In this document: positions 9,296 to 18,443 of the stretch, in pieces
How positions within the stretch are numbered: the first letter of the stretch is position 1
Layout: each line of letters starts with the position of its first letter
Source of the DNA: Thermoplasmatales archaeon
GTDB lineage: Archaea; Thermoplasmatota; Thermoplasmata; Thermoplasmatales; Thermoplasmataceae
DNA: 64,000 bases
NCBI GenBank assembly: GCA_016806715.1
Contig: CP060531.1
Location: 641,966 to 705,965, forward strand
Reading direction: 5' to 3'
Position numbers and translations under genes: made by a program
The notes under the pieces: model-generated
What the model saw: only the letters and a program-made list of their open reading frames with translations
The model's database searches: none
What the model was told of the DNA's origin: nothing

Positions 9296-9717
9296 TGATC
9301 CAGTGATTCTTTCCTTGCGCAATCTGAACATAGCCCGGACATTATTAGAGTCGCACTCTCGACTTTCCTGTCTCCAAGCAGTTCCGATGTTTTGATACTC
9401 TCCGGGTCAAGCTGGACGTCCTCTATCTTCCCGCATTTCCTGCACACAAGATTTCCATGGAACTCAAGGTTCGTCTCAAACCATGTCTGTCCGTCAGCTT
9501 CAAAAGACGTAATGGCTCCAGAATTCTTCAGAACTCTTAGCACATTATATACTGTTGCCTGCGTTATGGTTGTTTCGACCTTCTTTACATTCCTGTACAC
9601 ATCTTCGGCAGTGAAATGGCCCGGCTGGCGATTCAGGTAATCAATCACGCCGATCCTCTGAGGTGTTATTTTATACTTGGATTTCTTCAGAGACTGTATA
9701 TATTCCTCTTTCTTCAT
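9289..9717 (-). CDS. Fur/PerR-family metal-dependent repressor
   Basis: A 142-residue regulator with a winged-helix DNA-binding domain (ITPQRIGVIDYLNRQPGHFTAEDVY, then TITQATVYNVLRVLKNSGAI). The dimerisation and metal domain has HGNLVCRKCGKIEDV and a second CSDC pair near the C-terminus, giving the two CxxC pairs of the structural zinc site seen in PerR/Fur proteins. It probably senses metal or peroxide. Its targets are unknown; the peroxiredoxin at 32485 and the hemerythrin at 25935 are functional candidates only. It is divergent from cbiA across a 145-base gap that contains cttattagg and ataaagctta TATA-like elements on its side. Confidence 0.9.
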   Translation of the reverse strand: MKKEEYIQSLKKSKYKITPQRIGVIDYLNRQPGHFTAEDVYRNVKKVETTITQATVYNVLRVLKNSGAITSFEADGQTWFETNLEFHGNLVCRKCGKIEDVQLDPESIKTSELLGDRKVESATLIMSGLCSDCARKESLDHQ

Positions 9718-9862
9718 TTTGAATGTATTTTGGTAAACCTAATAAGCTTTATCACTTAATAGTAAGGTGCGTTTGTTTAACTGGAATAAATAGATTGCCT
9801 TTCAGCGCTATTTTCAAATATCCCGCGCAAATTCCATACAGAATGGTTCAAAAGTGGGTGGC

Positions 9863-11137
9863 ATGAAACTTTTTGGAATAACAGCACCTTCAACAGGGTC
9901 TGGGAAAACCAGCGTTACACTTGGAATCCTGAGCAACCTTAAAAATGCCACTTCCTTCAAGATCGGGCCTGACTACATCGACCCGATGCTCTCTTCTTCC
10001 ATAACGGGAAATCAGACACACAACCTGGACAGGTGGATACAGGGAAGGCATTTCAGGAAAGCTCTTGAACTTGCCTCGTCTAAGTTCGATTATGGAGTTG
10101 TGGAAGGTGTGATGGGCCTGCATGATTCAGGCATGGACATGGACCTCAGCACATATTTCTATTTCAGGGCGCTGAAGATTCCATATATACTGGTAATTGA
10201 TGTTTCAAAACTCGCCGAATCAGCTTATTACATGGCTTCAGGTTTTTTAGGAAAGTTAGCACTAGGAGTTATCATCAACAACTACTATTCAGAGAAGCAC
10301 CTCCAGATGGTTTCAAAACCTTTCCTGGAACACAACGTGAAGATTATCGGTGCCATCCCGCACAGTGAAGACTTATCCATACCCGAAAGGCACCTGGGAC
10401 TGTTCATGGTAAACGAGGTAGAAAATCTTTCTGGCAAGGCAAGGGAGATTGGAAGGCATATCAACATGGACTTCCTTGACAGTGTGCCTGACGTCCATTA
10501 TCCTGTACTTAAAAGCGAAATACCGGAAAAGGGTTCGTCCAGCATCTGGATTGCACGGGATGGCGCTTTCAGTTTTTACTACGGATCAACCATGGAATTC
10601 CTAGAAAGACTGGGGGAGATAAACTACTTCTCCCCTGTCAGCGGTGAAGTACCGGAAAATCCTGATTTTGTTTATTTTGGAGGAGGGTACCCGGAACTAT
10701 ATGCAAAAAGCCTTTCAGAGGCATCCAAACTTCGATCAAGCATCCGGGATGTTTCAGAATCCGGCATACCTGTGATTGGAGAATGCGGAGGATTGATGTA
10801 TCTTGAGAGCAACCTCAGTGTTGAAGGAAGGGACTACGCAATGTCCGGGGTTTTTAGCGGATCTGCGGAGATGACCGGCCATCTCACCCTTGGATACACG
10901 GAACTTTATGTTGTGAAGGACAACCCCCTGTTCAGTATGGGGGAAACAGTGTATGGTCACGAGTACCACTACAGCAACATATCGGACAGCACCGAGAAGA
11001 CGATGAAAAATCTTAGGGGAAGAGGAATAGACGGCATGGACGGCATGGTTTCCCGTAACACACTGGGGTCTTACACCCACATTGATTTCCTTAGGTACGG
11101 GAAGAGGGTCAGGAAACTTGTCAAACCTCGGTTATGA
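9863..11137 (+). CDS. cbiA: Cobyrinate a,c-diamide synthase (CbiA/CfbB family)
   Basis: A glutamine-dependent amidotransferase that amidates the a and c side chains of a corrinoid (or nickel-sirohydrochlorin) precursor. The N-terminal ATP domain has PSTGSGKTSVTLGIL and FKIGPDYIDP, plus VEGVMGLHDS. The C-terminal GATase domain has IGECGGLMYL with the catalytic cysteine, YGHEYHYS, and a terminal SYTHIDF. I prefer the ATG at 9863, preceded by a GGTGG ribosome-binding site; a GTG at 9854 would add three residues. No other cobalamin genes are in the window, so this gene is solitary here. Its end overlaps the convergent M18 peptidase by 17 bases. Confidence 0.92.
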   Translation: MKLFGITAPSTGSGKTSVTLGILSNLKNATSFKIGPDYIDPMLSSSITGNQTHNLDRWIQGRHFRKALELASSKFDYGVVEGVMGLHDSGMDMDLSTYFYFRALKIPYILVIDVSKLAESAYYMASGFLGKLALGVIINNYYSEKHLQMVSKPFLEHNVKIIGAIPHSEDLSIPERHLGLFMVNEVENLSGKAREIGRHINMDFLDSVPDVHYPVLKSEIPEKGSSSIWIARDGAFSFYYGSTMEFLERLGEINYFSPVSGEVPENPDFVYFGGGYPELYAKSLSEASKLRSSIRDVSESGIPVIGECGGLMYLESNLSVEGRDYAMSGVFSGSAEMTGHLTLGYTELYVVKDNPLFSMGETVYGHEYHYSNISDSTEKTMKNLRGRGIDGMDGMVSRNTLGSYTHIDFLRYGKRVRKLVKPRL

Positions 11138-12497
11138 ATGCCAGATATGCAAGGTAGCTTTCATAAAGATCCTTCTTGCTGAGCAGTTCACATGGTGAGT
11201 GCATCCCCAGTACGGGTGGGCCCGCGTCTATGACCGGTATTCCATACCTGGCTATGTCCTGTGCCACTGTTCCTCCTCCCCCGGCATCAACCTTCCCCAT
11301 GGTACCGAACTGGTATTTCACGCCCTTATCCGAGAAAATTTTTCGAATGTGCGCAACGTACTCTGATGGTGCTTCTGATCCGGAGTACTTTCCACCGTAT
11401 CCCGTATATTTTGCAACCACAATTCCCCTTCCCATCCTGGCTGCGTTATGATCGTCATGAACGTCCTTGAAACTGGGGTCCATTGCCGAATCCACATCAG
11501 CGCTGATTGCCCTGCTGTTCTTTAGCACACGGTAGAAATCAGACATGGTGTAATCCGGCCCGACTCTCCTGAGTATAGAATGAATGGTCGATTCTATCAT
11601 GTTGCTCATTGATCCTGAGATGCCAAACCCGCCTATTTCTTCCTTGTCGTAAAAAATTGCGAGTGAACTGTACCGGGAACCGCTATTTTCCAGCAAAGCC
11701 CTGAAAGTCGCGAAAGCTGATGCCCTGTCGTCGTGCCCATAACCAGCAATAATCGAGTTATCAAAACCGCTGTATCTCGGGCCGAAAGCCGGTACCAGAC
11801 TGAGGTCGGCAGAGGCAAGATCCTCCTCTTCCAACCCGTATTTCTGCTTCAACAGCGATAGTACATTTGACTTTACAGGCTCCTTGTCGGCATTGCCAGC
11901 GAATGTGCCTACGATCAGGTTCATCTCTTCTGCTTCAACTCCGTCTTTCAGCTCGCGCTTGAACTGTTTATCGGCAAGGTGAGGCAGGAGGTCTGGCATT
12001 ACGAACACAGGCTCTGAGCGTTTATCTCCCAGCCGGATCCCAATGACCTCTCCTGATTTCAGCACAGCCTGACCATGAATTGCCAGAGGCACGTTAACCC
12101 ACTGGTATTTCTTGATACCACCGTAATACTGGGTCTTCATCAGCGCTATACCCGTGTCAGAATCCTCATATAATGGCCTGGGTTTCAGATCTACCCTAGG
12201 GGAATCTATGTGAGACGCCAGAATCCGGAATCCGTCGTTGAAAACGTCCTTCCCGATGGTGCCGGCAATCAGGGCCCTGTTCCCAAGCTCCTGAAAGAAA
12301 AAAGACCCGAAGGGTAGTGTGGTGAATTCCTCCAGGTTCTTGTATCGGAATGCCTTCAGCTTTTCCTTGAGATAAACAACCACCTCGGATTCAGTCTTGC
12401 AGTTCTCAATGAAATCTATATATGAATCGGAAAAACCTTCAATCTTTTCCTCTATTGTTATTTTACCGCTTTCTCCCTCATCCTCAAGCATAGCCAC
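11121..12497 (-). CDS. M18-family aminopeptidase
   Basis: A 458-residue zinc metallo-aminopeptidase of family M18 (aspartyl aminopeptidase type), likely cytosolic and forming a large tetrahedral oligomer as known homologues do. Metal and catalytic motifs are all present in order: ASHIDSPRVDLKP (His ligand), GHDDRASAF (bridging Asp), FYDKEEIGG (catalytic and metal Glu), AISADVDSAMDP (Asp) and LGMHSPCELLS (His). It would remove N-terminal acidic or other residues from peptides released by the proteasome or other proteases. A start at the ATG two codons later is equally possible. It is divergent from hisS across a 215-base gap. Confidence 0.93.
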   Translation of the reverse strand: MAMLEDEGESGKITIEEKIEGFSDSYIDFIENCKTESEVVVYLKEKLKAFRYKNLEEFTTLPFGSFFFQELGNRALIAGTIGKDVFNDGFRILASHIDSPRVDLKPRPLYEDSDTGIALMKTQYYGGIKKYQWVNVPLAIHGQAVLKSGEVIGIRLGDKRSEPVFVMPDLLPHLADKQFKRELKDGVEAEEMNLIVGTFAGNADKEPVKSNVLSLLKQKYGLEEEDLASADLSLVPAFGPRYSGFDNSIIAGYGHDDRASAFATFRALLENSGSRYSSLAIFYDKEEIGGFGISGSMSNMIESTIHSILRRVGPDYTMSDFYRVLKNSRAISADVDSAMDPSFKDVHDDHNAARMGRGIVVAKYTGYGGKYSGSEAPSEYVAHIRKIFSDKGVKYQFGTMGKVDAGGGGTVAQDIARYGIPVIDAGPPVLGMHSPCELLSKKDLYESYLAYLAFITEV

Positions 12498-12683
12498 AAT
12501 ACATCATCTTTGGAAGTATTAATATTTCTCAATACTTATTTATGTATGCTGCAAAGTACGTTATAAAATCCGTAAAGTTGTACTCTAAACCGCCAATTAC
12601 AGGCGAATCTTTGCCGGCAGGCAATCCTTTGATATCGGTGTGGAAGGCATGTACTGCCGGAAGAGATTAGGTGATATCCAACT

Positions 12684-12691
12684 CTTAATAA
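12684..12691 (+). promoter_or_regulatory. Probable TATA box of hisS
   Basis: The AT-rich element cttaataa lies about 25 bases before the hisS ATG at 12713, consistent with a leaderless transcript. No ribosome-binding site precedes the ATG. Confidence 0.5.
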
Positions 12692-12712
12692 CCACTAATC
12701 CATGCAGAAATA

Positions 12713-14020
12713 ATGACATTTGAGAGGGTCAGGGGTTTCAGAGATCATTACCCTGAAGACATGATGCCCAGGAAGAATGTATTCAACACAGCGGAAGCAA
12801 CAGCCGAATCCCTAGGCTTCAGGAAAGTGGATTTCCCCAGCCTGGAATACCTCGATCTATATCGCCTGAAATCCGGTGAAGAACTGGTTGGACAGACATT
12901 TTCATTTGTTGATAAAGGAGGCAGGGAAGTTACAATGATACCCGAAGCCACCCCATCCGTAGTAAGGATGATAACCGCACGCAAAGACCTCGTAAAACCC
13001 ATACGCTGGTACAGCATCCCTAAAATATTCAGGTATGAGGAACCCCAGTCAGGAAGATTCAGGGAACACTACCAGTTCAACGCCGATATTTTCGGTGTGG
13101 ATTCACCGGAGGCTGATGCCGAAATCATAGGCCTTGCTGGTACAATTCTCGACAAACTGGGGCTCGGTACAAGATATGAAATCAGGATCAGCAGCAGGCC
13201 ACTGCTGGAAGCAATACTGAAATCTGTGGGCTGCAGGGATGTGCAGTATGCATTTGCAGTGATCGACAGATTCAGGAAGATAGAAAAGGCTGAATTTTTT
13301 TCAGAGATGGCGGTTGCCGGAGTTGAACCTGATAATGTGAATACCCTTTACGGCATGATCTCCAGCACCCTGGAACCGGGAGATATCGCTGCAGCAACAG
13401 CTATTTCGGGAAATGTGTCCGTCGAGACAGAAATATCAAGGATACAGTATATTGCTGAACTCGTTTCAAGAATGATACTATCCCCGGTAAAGGTCGACCT
13501 ATCCATAGTGAGAGGCCTTGCATATTACACAGGGGTGGTGTTTGAAGCCTACGATGTGGCAGGGAAACACCGTGCAATACTTGGAGGTGGAAGATACAAC
13601 GGACTGGCCGCCCTTATGTCTGATCAGGATATCCCGGCTGTAGGATTTGGCATGGGCGATGCAGTAATTGAATTGCTCATGAAAGAGGAGGGAAAGTGGC
13701 TCTATACAACTGATAAACCACTTTTCTATGTGTGCTGCGCAAGTCCTGAGTCAAGAAAGTATGCTTTCTCTGTGTCAAAGCAGGTCAGAGACTCCGGAGG
13801 AATCACGATAGACGAACTCTCGAGCAGAGGACTCTCTGCACAACTAAGAAATGCTGCAGCCGAAAAATGCGATTATGCAGTAATAATCGGGGAGAGGGAG
13901 GAGAAGTCAAAAAGCGTCACTTTCAGGAACCTCAATAGTGGCGACCAGATCGAGGTGGGATATGAGGATATAGACAGGTATGTCAGATCGAGACTGGAAG
14001 GTAAAGGTGAAAAAACCTGA
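12713..14020 (+). CDS. hisS: Histidyl-tRNA synthetase
   Basis: A 435-residue class II aminoacyl-tRNA synthetase. Visible motifs are VRGFRDHYPEDM at the N-terminus, MIPEATPSVVRM, the motif 2 loop IPKIFRYEEPQSGRFREHYQFNADIFG, the histidine-specific RGLAYYTGVVFEAYD, GGGRYNGL, and the motif 3 equivalent VGFGMGDAV in the archaeal/eukaryotic form. The C-terminal HGTP anticodon-binding domain spans about residues 330-430. Length is normal. Just after the stop, a CCGGA/TCCGG pair separated by nine bases at 14043-14061 could form a small hairpin. Confidence 0.96.
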   Translation: MTFERVRGFRDHYPEDMMPRKNVFNTAEATAESLGFRKVDFPSLEYLDLYRLKSGEELVGQTFSFVDKGGREVTMIPEATPSVVRMITARKDLVKPIRWYSIPKIFRYEEPQSGRFREHYQFNADIFGVDSPEADAEIIGLAGTILDKLGLGTRYEIRISSRPLLEAILKSVGCRDVQYAFAVIDRFRKIEKAEFFSEMAVAGVEPDNVNTLYGMISSTLEPGDIAAATAISGNVSVETEISRIQYIAELVSRMILSPVKVDLSIVRGLAYYTGVVFEAYDVAGKHRAILGGGRYNGLAALMSDQDIPAVGFGMGDAVIELLMKEEGKWLYTTDKPLFYVCCASPESRKYAFSVSKQVRDSGGITIDELSSRGLSAQLRNAAAEKCDYAVIIGEREEKSKSVTFRNLNSGDQIEVGYEDIDRYVRSRLEGKGEKT

Positions 14021-14324
14021 TTACCGCCCCAAACAGCAATAACCGGAAAATCACTCTCCGGAAACGCGCCTGTTTAACCAGCGAGTTGCATTTTGTCCCG
14101 TATTAAGAAATCCCCGCCTGGGAATGAAACTTGTTAAAGTCACATACAGAATCAATCCCCGGCTAAAACGAAGATGCAAAATTTGTTTTGCGGAAAACCT
14201 CAGTCACCTTGCCTTGAATCCTCCAGGCTTTTTCTTTGGGACATTGCGAAATATATCTTCAGCGGGAAGTTTGTATCTCCGGGGGAGAATGACCTGGAAA
14301 ATAGAACAGGACGGGAATCTGTGC

Positions 14325-15029
14325 CTATTTCTGTGCCTGATTCTTGAGACTCTCCAGGTAAAGCGAGATATAGGGCTCCATTGTGCTGATGACCCTTGTC
14401 CTCGCCTTGTTTAAATGCTCTTCCATTGTGGACTTAGAAACACCATTCATCTTTGCCAGCTTTTCTATTGAGATTCTTTAGGGAATGGAGAAATAGCCGT
14501 GTTGAAGGGCGCTCTTCATGATTTCCAGTTGCCTGGCGGTCATTCCGCTGAATATAGACTGGAGTGAAATAGTATACATATCCCTCAGGGATTCCGGGTA
14601 TACAGTAACTTTCCTCAAGATGTCGACTGAACCTATGTTATTGAGATCGCTAAACAGTTTCTTCAGATATTCATCCAGGAGCGTGACGACAGTCAGGCTC
14701 TCCTTCCCCCCCTTATACTTTACGGGCGCTTTCCAGATGCAATTGTCGAGCTCTGCTATTCGTATGGTGGAATTGGTTCTTGAGCACCTGCATACAAGCA
14801 TCGCAGACAGCCGGCGTTCTTTTTTAGAACTGTATATGATCTTAGTATTGAGCTCCGCTTCTATATTCGGGAAGTAAGCAGAAACCTCTTGCAGATCACT
14901 TTCTTCCCCATAGAATTCAAGATAGTCCATGGCAGAGTTGCACCACCTGAAAAAAGTAACATCCGGAAATAACCTGGAAAGCTTGCCGAATGGCAGATCA
15001 TTGGCGAGAATTAGATCAACTTCGTCCAT
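14325..15029 (-). pseudogene. Bacterio-opsin-activator-like HTH-10 regulator, interrupted by an in-frame TAA
   Basis: A gene that would encode 234 residues but has a TAA at codon 184 (14478-14480). Before the stop is an N-terminal sensor-like domain plus the start of the HTH (SGMTARQLEIMKSALQHGYFSIP). In the same frame immediately after it come RISIEKLAKMNGVSKSTMEEH and LNKARTRVI, which complete a textbook HTH_10 domain before a TAG at 14325-14327. The lost codon is probably Lys AAA, a single-base change. The ATG at 15027-15029 is preferred because a TATA box lies about 23 bases upstream; a longer open frame to 15101 would run through that promoter. The truncated product would lack its recognition helix. 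It could also be a sequencing error. Confidence 0.85.
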
Positions 15030-15047
15030 GATGACCAATCCAGACCG

Positions 15048-15060
15048 GTTATAAGTATAT
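15048..15060. promoter_or_regulatory. Divergent promoter core between the HTH-10 gene and the 86-aa gene
   Basis: The segment ttataagtatatg reads on the minus strand as catatacttataa, placing TATA about 23 bases before the HTH-10 ATG at 15029. On the plus strand it, or cataatac at 15073-15080, could serve the gene starting at 15095. The HTH-10 regulator may therefore originally have controlled its neighbour (inference). Confidence 0.5.
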
Positions 15061-15094
15061 GCCTGATCACGACATAATACGTTTGGTAATAAAA

Positions 15095-15355
15095 ATGGCA
15101 AACATAATTGTTGAACACAGGTGGAAAGAACACAACAAGGCAGAAGCTTTCAAGGTAGTTGGAAGCATAGTTGATATGGCTAAGAATGGAAAGCTCCCAG
15201 CGGGGTTCACACTTAAGTCCATAAATGTCATAGGTCAAGAGGACCGCGCTGTATGCAACTGGGAAGCCCCAAGTGTTGGCGATATGCAGAACCTGCTTAA
15301 GAGCGTCAATCCACCGACAAAACACGAAGTTTACGCGGCTGATAAAATATTCTAA
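15095..15355 (+). CDS. Small conserved protein, possible dimeric alpha/beta-barrel fold
   Basis: An 86-residue soluble protein. The pattern of a first strand (ANIIVEHRW), a helix (AEAFKVVGSIVDMAKN), central strands (TLKSINVIGQEDRAVCNWEA), a helix (VGDMQNLLKS) and a final segment is like small ferredoxin-fold sensor or DUF4242-type proteins; this is inference from the pattern only. The start ATG at 15095 is preferred over one at 15059, which lies inside the divergent promoter. A hairpin and T-run follow the gene. Function is unknown. Confidence 0.7.
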   Translation: MANIIVEHRWKEHNKAEAFKVVGSIVDMAKNGKLPAGFTLKSINVIGQEDRAVCNWEAPSVGDMQNLLKSVNPPTKHEVYAADKIF

Positions 15356-15374
15356 GGGCTTAATAATACCAAAA

Positions 15375-15421
15375 GTACCTGGAAAGTTATATTCCAGTAC
15401 AAATTCTCAACCCATTTTTTT
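15375..15421 (+). terminator. Hairpin plus T-run after the 86-aa gene
   Basis: Arms at 15375-15384 (gtacctggaa) and 15392-15400 (ttccagtac) pair over nine bases with one bulge around a seven-base loop. A run of seven T follows at 15415-15421. Archaeal termination mainly uses the T-run, so the hairpin may be incidental or stabilise the 3' end. Confidence 0.5.
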
Positions 15422-15657
15422 CTGTTAACTGACTATTTTGCTTGCTCCAGCGCTTATCACGCTATTAGTTCCAGAGTGTGCCGAATTTGAAGATAAATTA
15501 GGTAATGTTTGCTGAGCAATGGTTTCTGTGCAGCTCTTGCTATCTTAATTTTGAGTTTCATCAACAATAATCAATGCATTCATCAAGTTAGTGGGCTGCC
15601 GAATGTTGCATTTATCCAAGCATAAGAAATTAAGGGATGAGTATACATAATTTCTTT
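15422..15657. other. AT-rich spacer with no recognisable gene
   Basis: Together with the terminator this makes a 300-base gap between the 86-aa gene and the convergent HPP gene. I see no ORF with coding character, no tRNA-like fold and no repeats. Confidence 0.5.
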
Positions 15658-16101
15658 CTATGTCGTTTTGCGTAGTCTTCCCATAACAATTTCCGAGAAA
15701 TAAGTGATCACCAGTATGACAGAAAGCACAATCAGAGAAGTGATTGCAAAAGATAAGGCATTGTGAACGATGTATGAGAAAATTGCAAGAGCTATGGCAG
15801 GCGGATGACTGTAACGCGAGTAGGATACGAAGAGGGAAACAATGATGACATTAAGTGCCATGGAATAAAGAGAAATGCCCAGAGAAATATGAATGACCTC
15901 AGAAGACAGGATAACAAAAATATATGAAACAGCAACAAACGACTTCCTGGAGAATTTGCTTTTACTTTCAAAGATCATGAGATAAGCTGAAACCGCATAT
16001 GGCGGAGCAAGGAGAAACAGCGATCCGTATGAGGAAATAGCTATTATAATAAGCAAAGTAGCAGTGTAGAAAAGGAACCCGATGGCCTTAGGGATGTTCA
16101 T
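15658..16101 (-). CDS. HPP-family integral membrane protein
   Basis: A 147-residue protein with four to five membrane helices and the motif YSHPPAIALA near residue 105, which names the HPP family, preceded by APPYAVSAYLMIFES, the family's first conserved proline segment. Some plant and cyanobacterial HPP proteins are nitrite transporters; the substrate here is not known. The ATG at 16101 is used because upstream residues of the longer open frame (to 16263) are polar and Cys-rich and unlike the family. The gene stands alone between two gene-poor stretches. Confidence 0.75.
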   Translation of the reverse strand: MNIPKAIGFLFYTATLLIIIAISSYGSLFLLAPPYAVSAYLMIFESKSKFSRKSFVAVSYIFVILSSEVIHISLGISLYSMALNVIIVSLFVSYSRYSHPPAIALAIFSYIVHNALSFAITSLIVLSVILVITYFSEIVMGRLRKTT

Positions 16102-16855
16102 TTTGCACCCACTGAGAGCAATATTGCATGGTTTATAATGTCCATGCAATCCAGGGCACGAAATAATAGTTCCAAAGATGCGTATTATACAATATTTGAG
16201 TACTGTTTCATGATTTTGGTCAGCTAAAGCATACAGACATGGAGTGGAGGGACCACTGTACACAGCTTATAAATTTGAAATGTTCATCGCATCTCTTGTG
16301 CTCGTAATCACTGTCTAGGAAGAAGACGAGTTTATGAAAGAGATTATCAACGAAGTGCATAGTTCCATGGCCATGGAATTGTTTTGCCCCAATGTATAAC
16401 CTATTTCAGGGATCTGAGTATCCTATTCCACCTGGTTCCTGTAGAATTTCTTCAGTTCCGTTACTTCAAAAATTATGTGTGACTAACAATACTGCTGATC
16501 ATTTCCGGAATCTTTAACTCAGATTTCGAAACCGCCTTGTTGGTAATGGGTGTCTATACCCTTGCCAATCCAAGGACTGAAAGGGGAACATTGACCACTG
16601 GATCGGACAATATTAAATGTGATTTCATCCTTGGGACTAATATTCATGGACTCTCGTTTTCCCATCGTTACTCCATGAAGTTCAATCAATGCGCATGAAT
16701 TTGAATTGTTTAATATCAACAACTTTTCGCTGGGGCGGCAAAAATTTGAGTCTTTATGGTTTGAGAATCGTTGCGCAATAGTTAGGGATCCAATAAATCG
16801 ACAAAGAATTGATAATGCCCGGTTAACGAAAAATTATTAAGCGTCCAGAAGTTTA
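16102..16855. other. Gene-poor 750-base stretch
   Basis: No ORF here has convincing coding character on either strand. Short frames exist (for example a 22-codon frame at about 16334 and a 42-codon frame at about 16391) but match nothing I recognise. It may be a decayed gene, or a transposase relic too far gone to identify. Confidence 0.4.
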
Positions 16856-17104
16856 ATGGTTGGGTTTAAGATGTCTATAGCTTTTGTTCTGATCAGCACC
16901 GTTCCGGGAAAGGAGCATGAGGTTTACAACAAGATATCGAAAATAAACTACGTTGTTGAAATTCACCCTCTTTTCGGGGAATACGACCTCATAGTGAAGA
17001 TCGATGCCAAGGACTATAGCGAACTTGGTAAAATTGTGGTGGACCAGATAAGAACTATAGAGGGCGTTATAGATACTAAAACTCTAACGGGAATCAAACT
17101 TTGA
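16856..17104 (+). CDS. Stand-alone Lrp/AsnC ligand-binding (RAM) domain protein
   Basis: An 82-residue protein consisting only of the effector-binding domain of Lrp/AsnC regulators: AFVLISTVPGKEHEVYNKI, then VEIHPLFGEYDLIVKIDAKD and a final IRTIEGVIDTKTL. There is no helix-turn-helix. Such stand-alone RAM proteins are widespread in archaea and may assemble with full-length Lrp proteins or bind amino acids directly. A TATA-like attattaa lies about 22 bases before the ATG at 16856, favouring this start for a leaderless mRNA; the ATG at 16871 would give a slightly shorter protein. It is followed nine bases later by a membrane protein gene. Confidence 0.85.
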   Translation: MVGFKMSIAFVLISTVPGKEHEVYNKISKINYVVEIHPLFGEYDLIVKIDAKDYSELGKIVVDQIRTIEGVIDTKTLTGIKL

Positions 17105-17113
17105 GGTGAATGA

Positions 17114-17422
17114 TTGAGTAGTCTAATTCTTAATTGGCAGAGTTTTATATTGGTGATGTTCGGCCTGATGGCAGTAGCACTTTTTGTGCTCGGCGTACTT
17201 ACAGCTTACTTCGGTAGCGGCAAGAGCAGAACTGTGGGTGCTATACTACTGGTGCTTGGCATAGTTGTGGCTTTACTCGACATATTTGTAATAGACCATA
17301 TGTATTTCAAGCTGGATTTCATAAACGAGATCGTGTATCCGGCAGTTTTCTACATAGTTGCTGCAGCTGTAGGTGCCGTGATAGGACTTCTAATATTCCT
17401 TGGCGCCATAATGAAAACTTAA
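17114..17422 (+). CDS. Three-TM membrane protein, unknown
   Basis: A 102-residue protein with three predicted membrane helices (about residues 12-33, 38-58 and 72-98) joined by short loops, the first containing GSGKSR. It is not an ATPase: that string sits in a connecting loop and lacks the other motifs. It starts at TTG with GGTGA about seven bases upstream, nine bases after the RAM-domain gene, so the two are likely an operon. No family is recognised. Confidence 0.65.
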   Translation: MSSLILNWQSFILVMFGLMAVALFVLGVLTAYFGSGKSRTVGAILLVLGIVVALLDIFVIDHMYFKLDFINEIVYPAVFYIVAAAVGAVIGLLIFLGAIMKT

Positions 17423-17431
17423 TTTTTACAA

Positions 17432-17440
17432 CATATTTTA
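17432..17440 (+). promoter_or_regulatory. Probable TATA box of guaAB
   Basis: The element tattttaat lies about 29 bases before the ATG at 17466 and supports that ATG rather than the in-frame TTG at 17448 as the translation start. Confidence 0.45.
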
Positions 17441-17465
17441 ATCCCCTTTGCATTTTCCATCTGAC

Positions 17466-18407
17466 ATGAATTTTAATTCTCAAGAATTTGTAGAGACAGT
17501 TAAAAAACAGATAATGAATGAACTTGCTGGCAAGGGTATACTGGCGTGTTCTGGAGGGCAGGACAGCACCCTACTGGCTGTCATTGCCAATGAAGCTGCC
17601 GGTGACAGGATATTATCGGTTTTCATAGACACCGGACTTCTTCGAGAAGGCGAGGTTGACAGCGTCAGGAAGACCTTTTCCAGTTTTTCGATAAATTTTA
17701 AGGTTATAGATGCCTCAGAGGAATTCATATCCGCCCTCCGTGGAGTGACTGATCCGGAGCAGAAGAGAAAAATAGTCGGAAACAAGTTCATAGAGATATT
17801 TGAACGCGTCGCGGCTGATTATGGCGCCAATACCCTGCTCCAGGGCACAATAGCTCCAGACTGGATAGAGAGTGGAGGGAAGATAAGGGATGTTATCAAG
17901 AGCCACCATAACGTAGGAGGACTACCGGAAAAGATGAAACTTAAGCTGCTTGAGCCACTGCGTGATCTTTACAAGGATGAGATCAGGGAAGTTTCAAGGT
18001 ACCTGAACATACCCAGAATCATTCAGCCATTTCCTGGCCCCGGCCTCAGCGTACGCATAATTGGCGAAGTCACGAGGGAGAGGCTGGACCTTCTCAGGAA
18101 AGCAACAAGCATAGTCGAAACTTCCATTGAAAAATGGTATGCAGGAAGTGAGGAACTCCCATGGCAATTCTTTGCAGTTCTGCTCCCGGTGAGGACAACC
18201 GGAATACACGGAGACAAGAGGTCCTATGGATACACTGTGGCAATAAGGGCCATAGACACCATGGATGCGATGTCCGGAACCTTTTCGAGGCTTCCATTTG
18301 ACCTCCTTGACAATATGTCGACCTCCATAACAAATGAGATAAAAGAGATAAACAGGGTGGTGTATGACGTTACAAACAAGCCCCCCGGAACAATAGAATG
18401 GGAGTAA
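17466..18407 (+). CDS. guaAB: GMP synthase subunit B (ATP pyrophosphatase)
   Basis: The ATP-PPase and dimerisation part of archaeal two-subunit GMP synthase, which aminates XMP to GMP using ammonia from a separate glutaminase subunit that is not in this window. The PP-loop is [12 protein letters not shown], followed by [13 protein letters not shown], the lid segment [21 protein letters not shown], the GuaA signature [33 protein letters not shown] and the C-terminal [12 protein letters not shown]. Length (313 residues) is normal. The cdc6 gene follows after 36 bases, possibly in the same transcript. Confidence 0.95.
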   Translation: MNFNSQEFVETVKKQIMNELAGKGILACSGGQDSTLLAVIANEAAGDRILSVFIDTGLLREGEVDSVRKTFSSFSINFKVIDASEEFISALRGVTDPEQKRKIVGNKFIEIFERVAADYGANTLLQGTIAPDWIESGGKIRDVIKSHHNVGGLPEKMKLKLLEPLRDLYKDEIREVSRYLNIPRIIQPFPGPGLSVRIIGEVTRERLDLLRKATSIVETSIEKWYAGSEELPWQFFAVLLPVRTTGIHGDKRSYGYTVAIRAIDTMDAMSGTFSRLPFDLLDNMSTSITNEIKEINRVVYDVTNKPPGTIEWE

Positions 18408-18443
18408 CCCCTGTCGTAATTTGATGGAGGCACATGATAGACT

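Noticed and set aside
12540..12680. Possible structured RNA in the hisS upstream gap
   Set aside because: I could not pair a T-arm or acceptor stem; nothing tRNA-like.
14386..14392. C-box-like CTGATGA, possible C/D sRNA
   Set aside because: No properly spaced CUGA D boxes follow, and it lies inside coding sequence.
14124..14414. Plus-strand open frame of 96 codons
   Set aside because: It overlaps the HTH-10 coding sequence on the other strand, is Cys/Leu-rich without motifs and has no promoter.
14478..14480. Stop codon recoded as an amino acid
   Set aside because: The codon is TAA, not the TAG used for pyrrolysine, and no recoding element is visible.
16519..16722. Minus-strand open frame of 67 codons
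   Set aside because: No motifs, no ribosome-binding site or clear TATA box, and composition unlike neighbouring genes.
17190..17225. Walker A-like GSGKSR in the 102-aa membrane protein
   Set aside because: It lies in a loop between membrane helices without any other ATPase motif.
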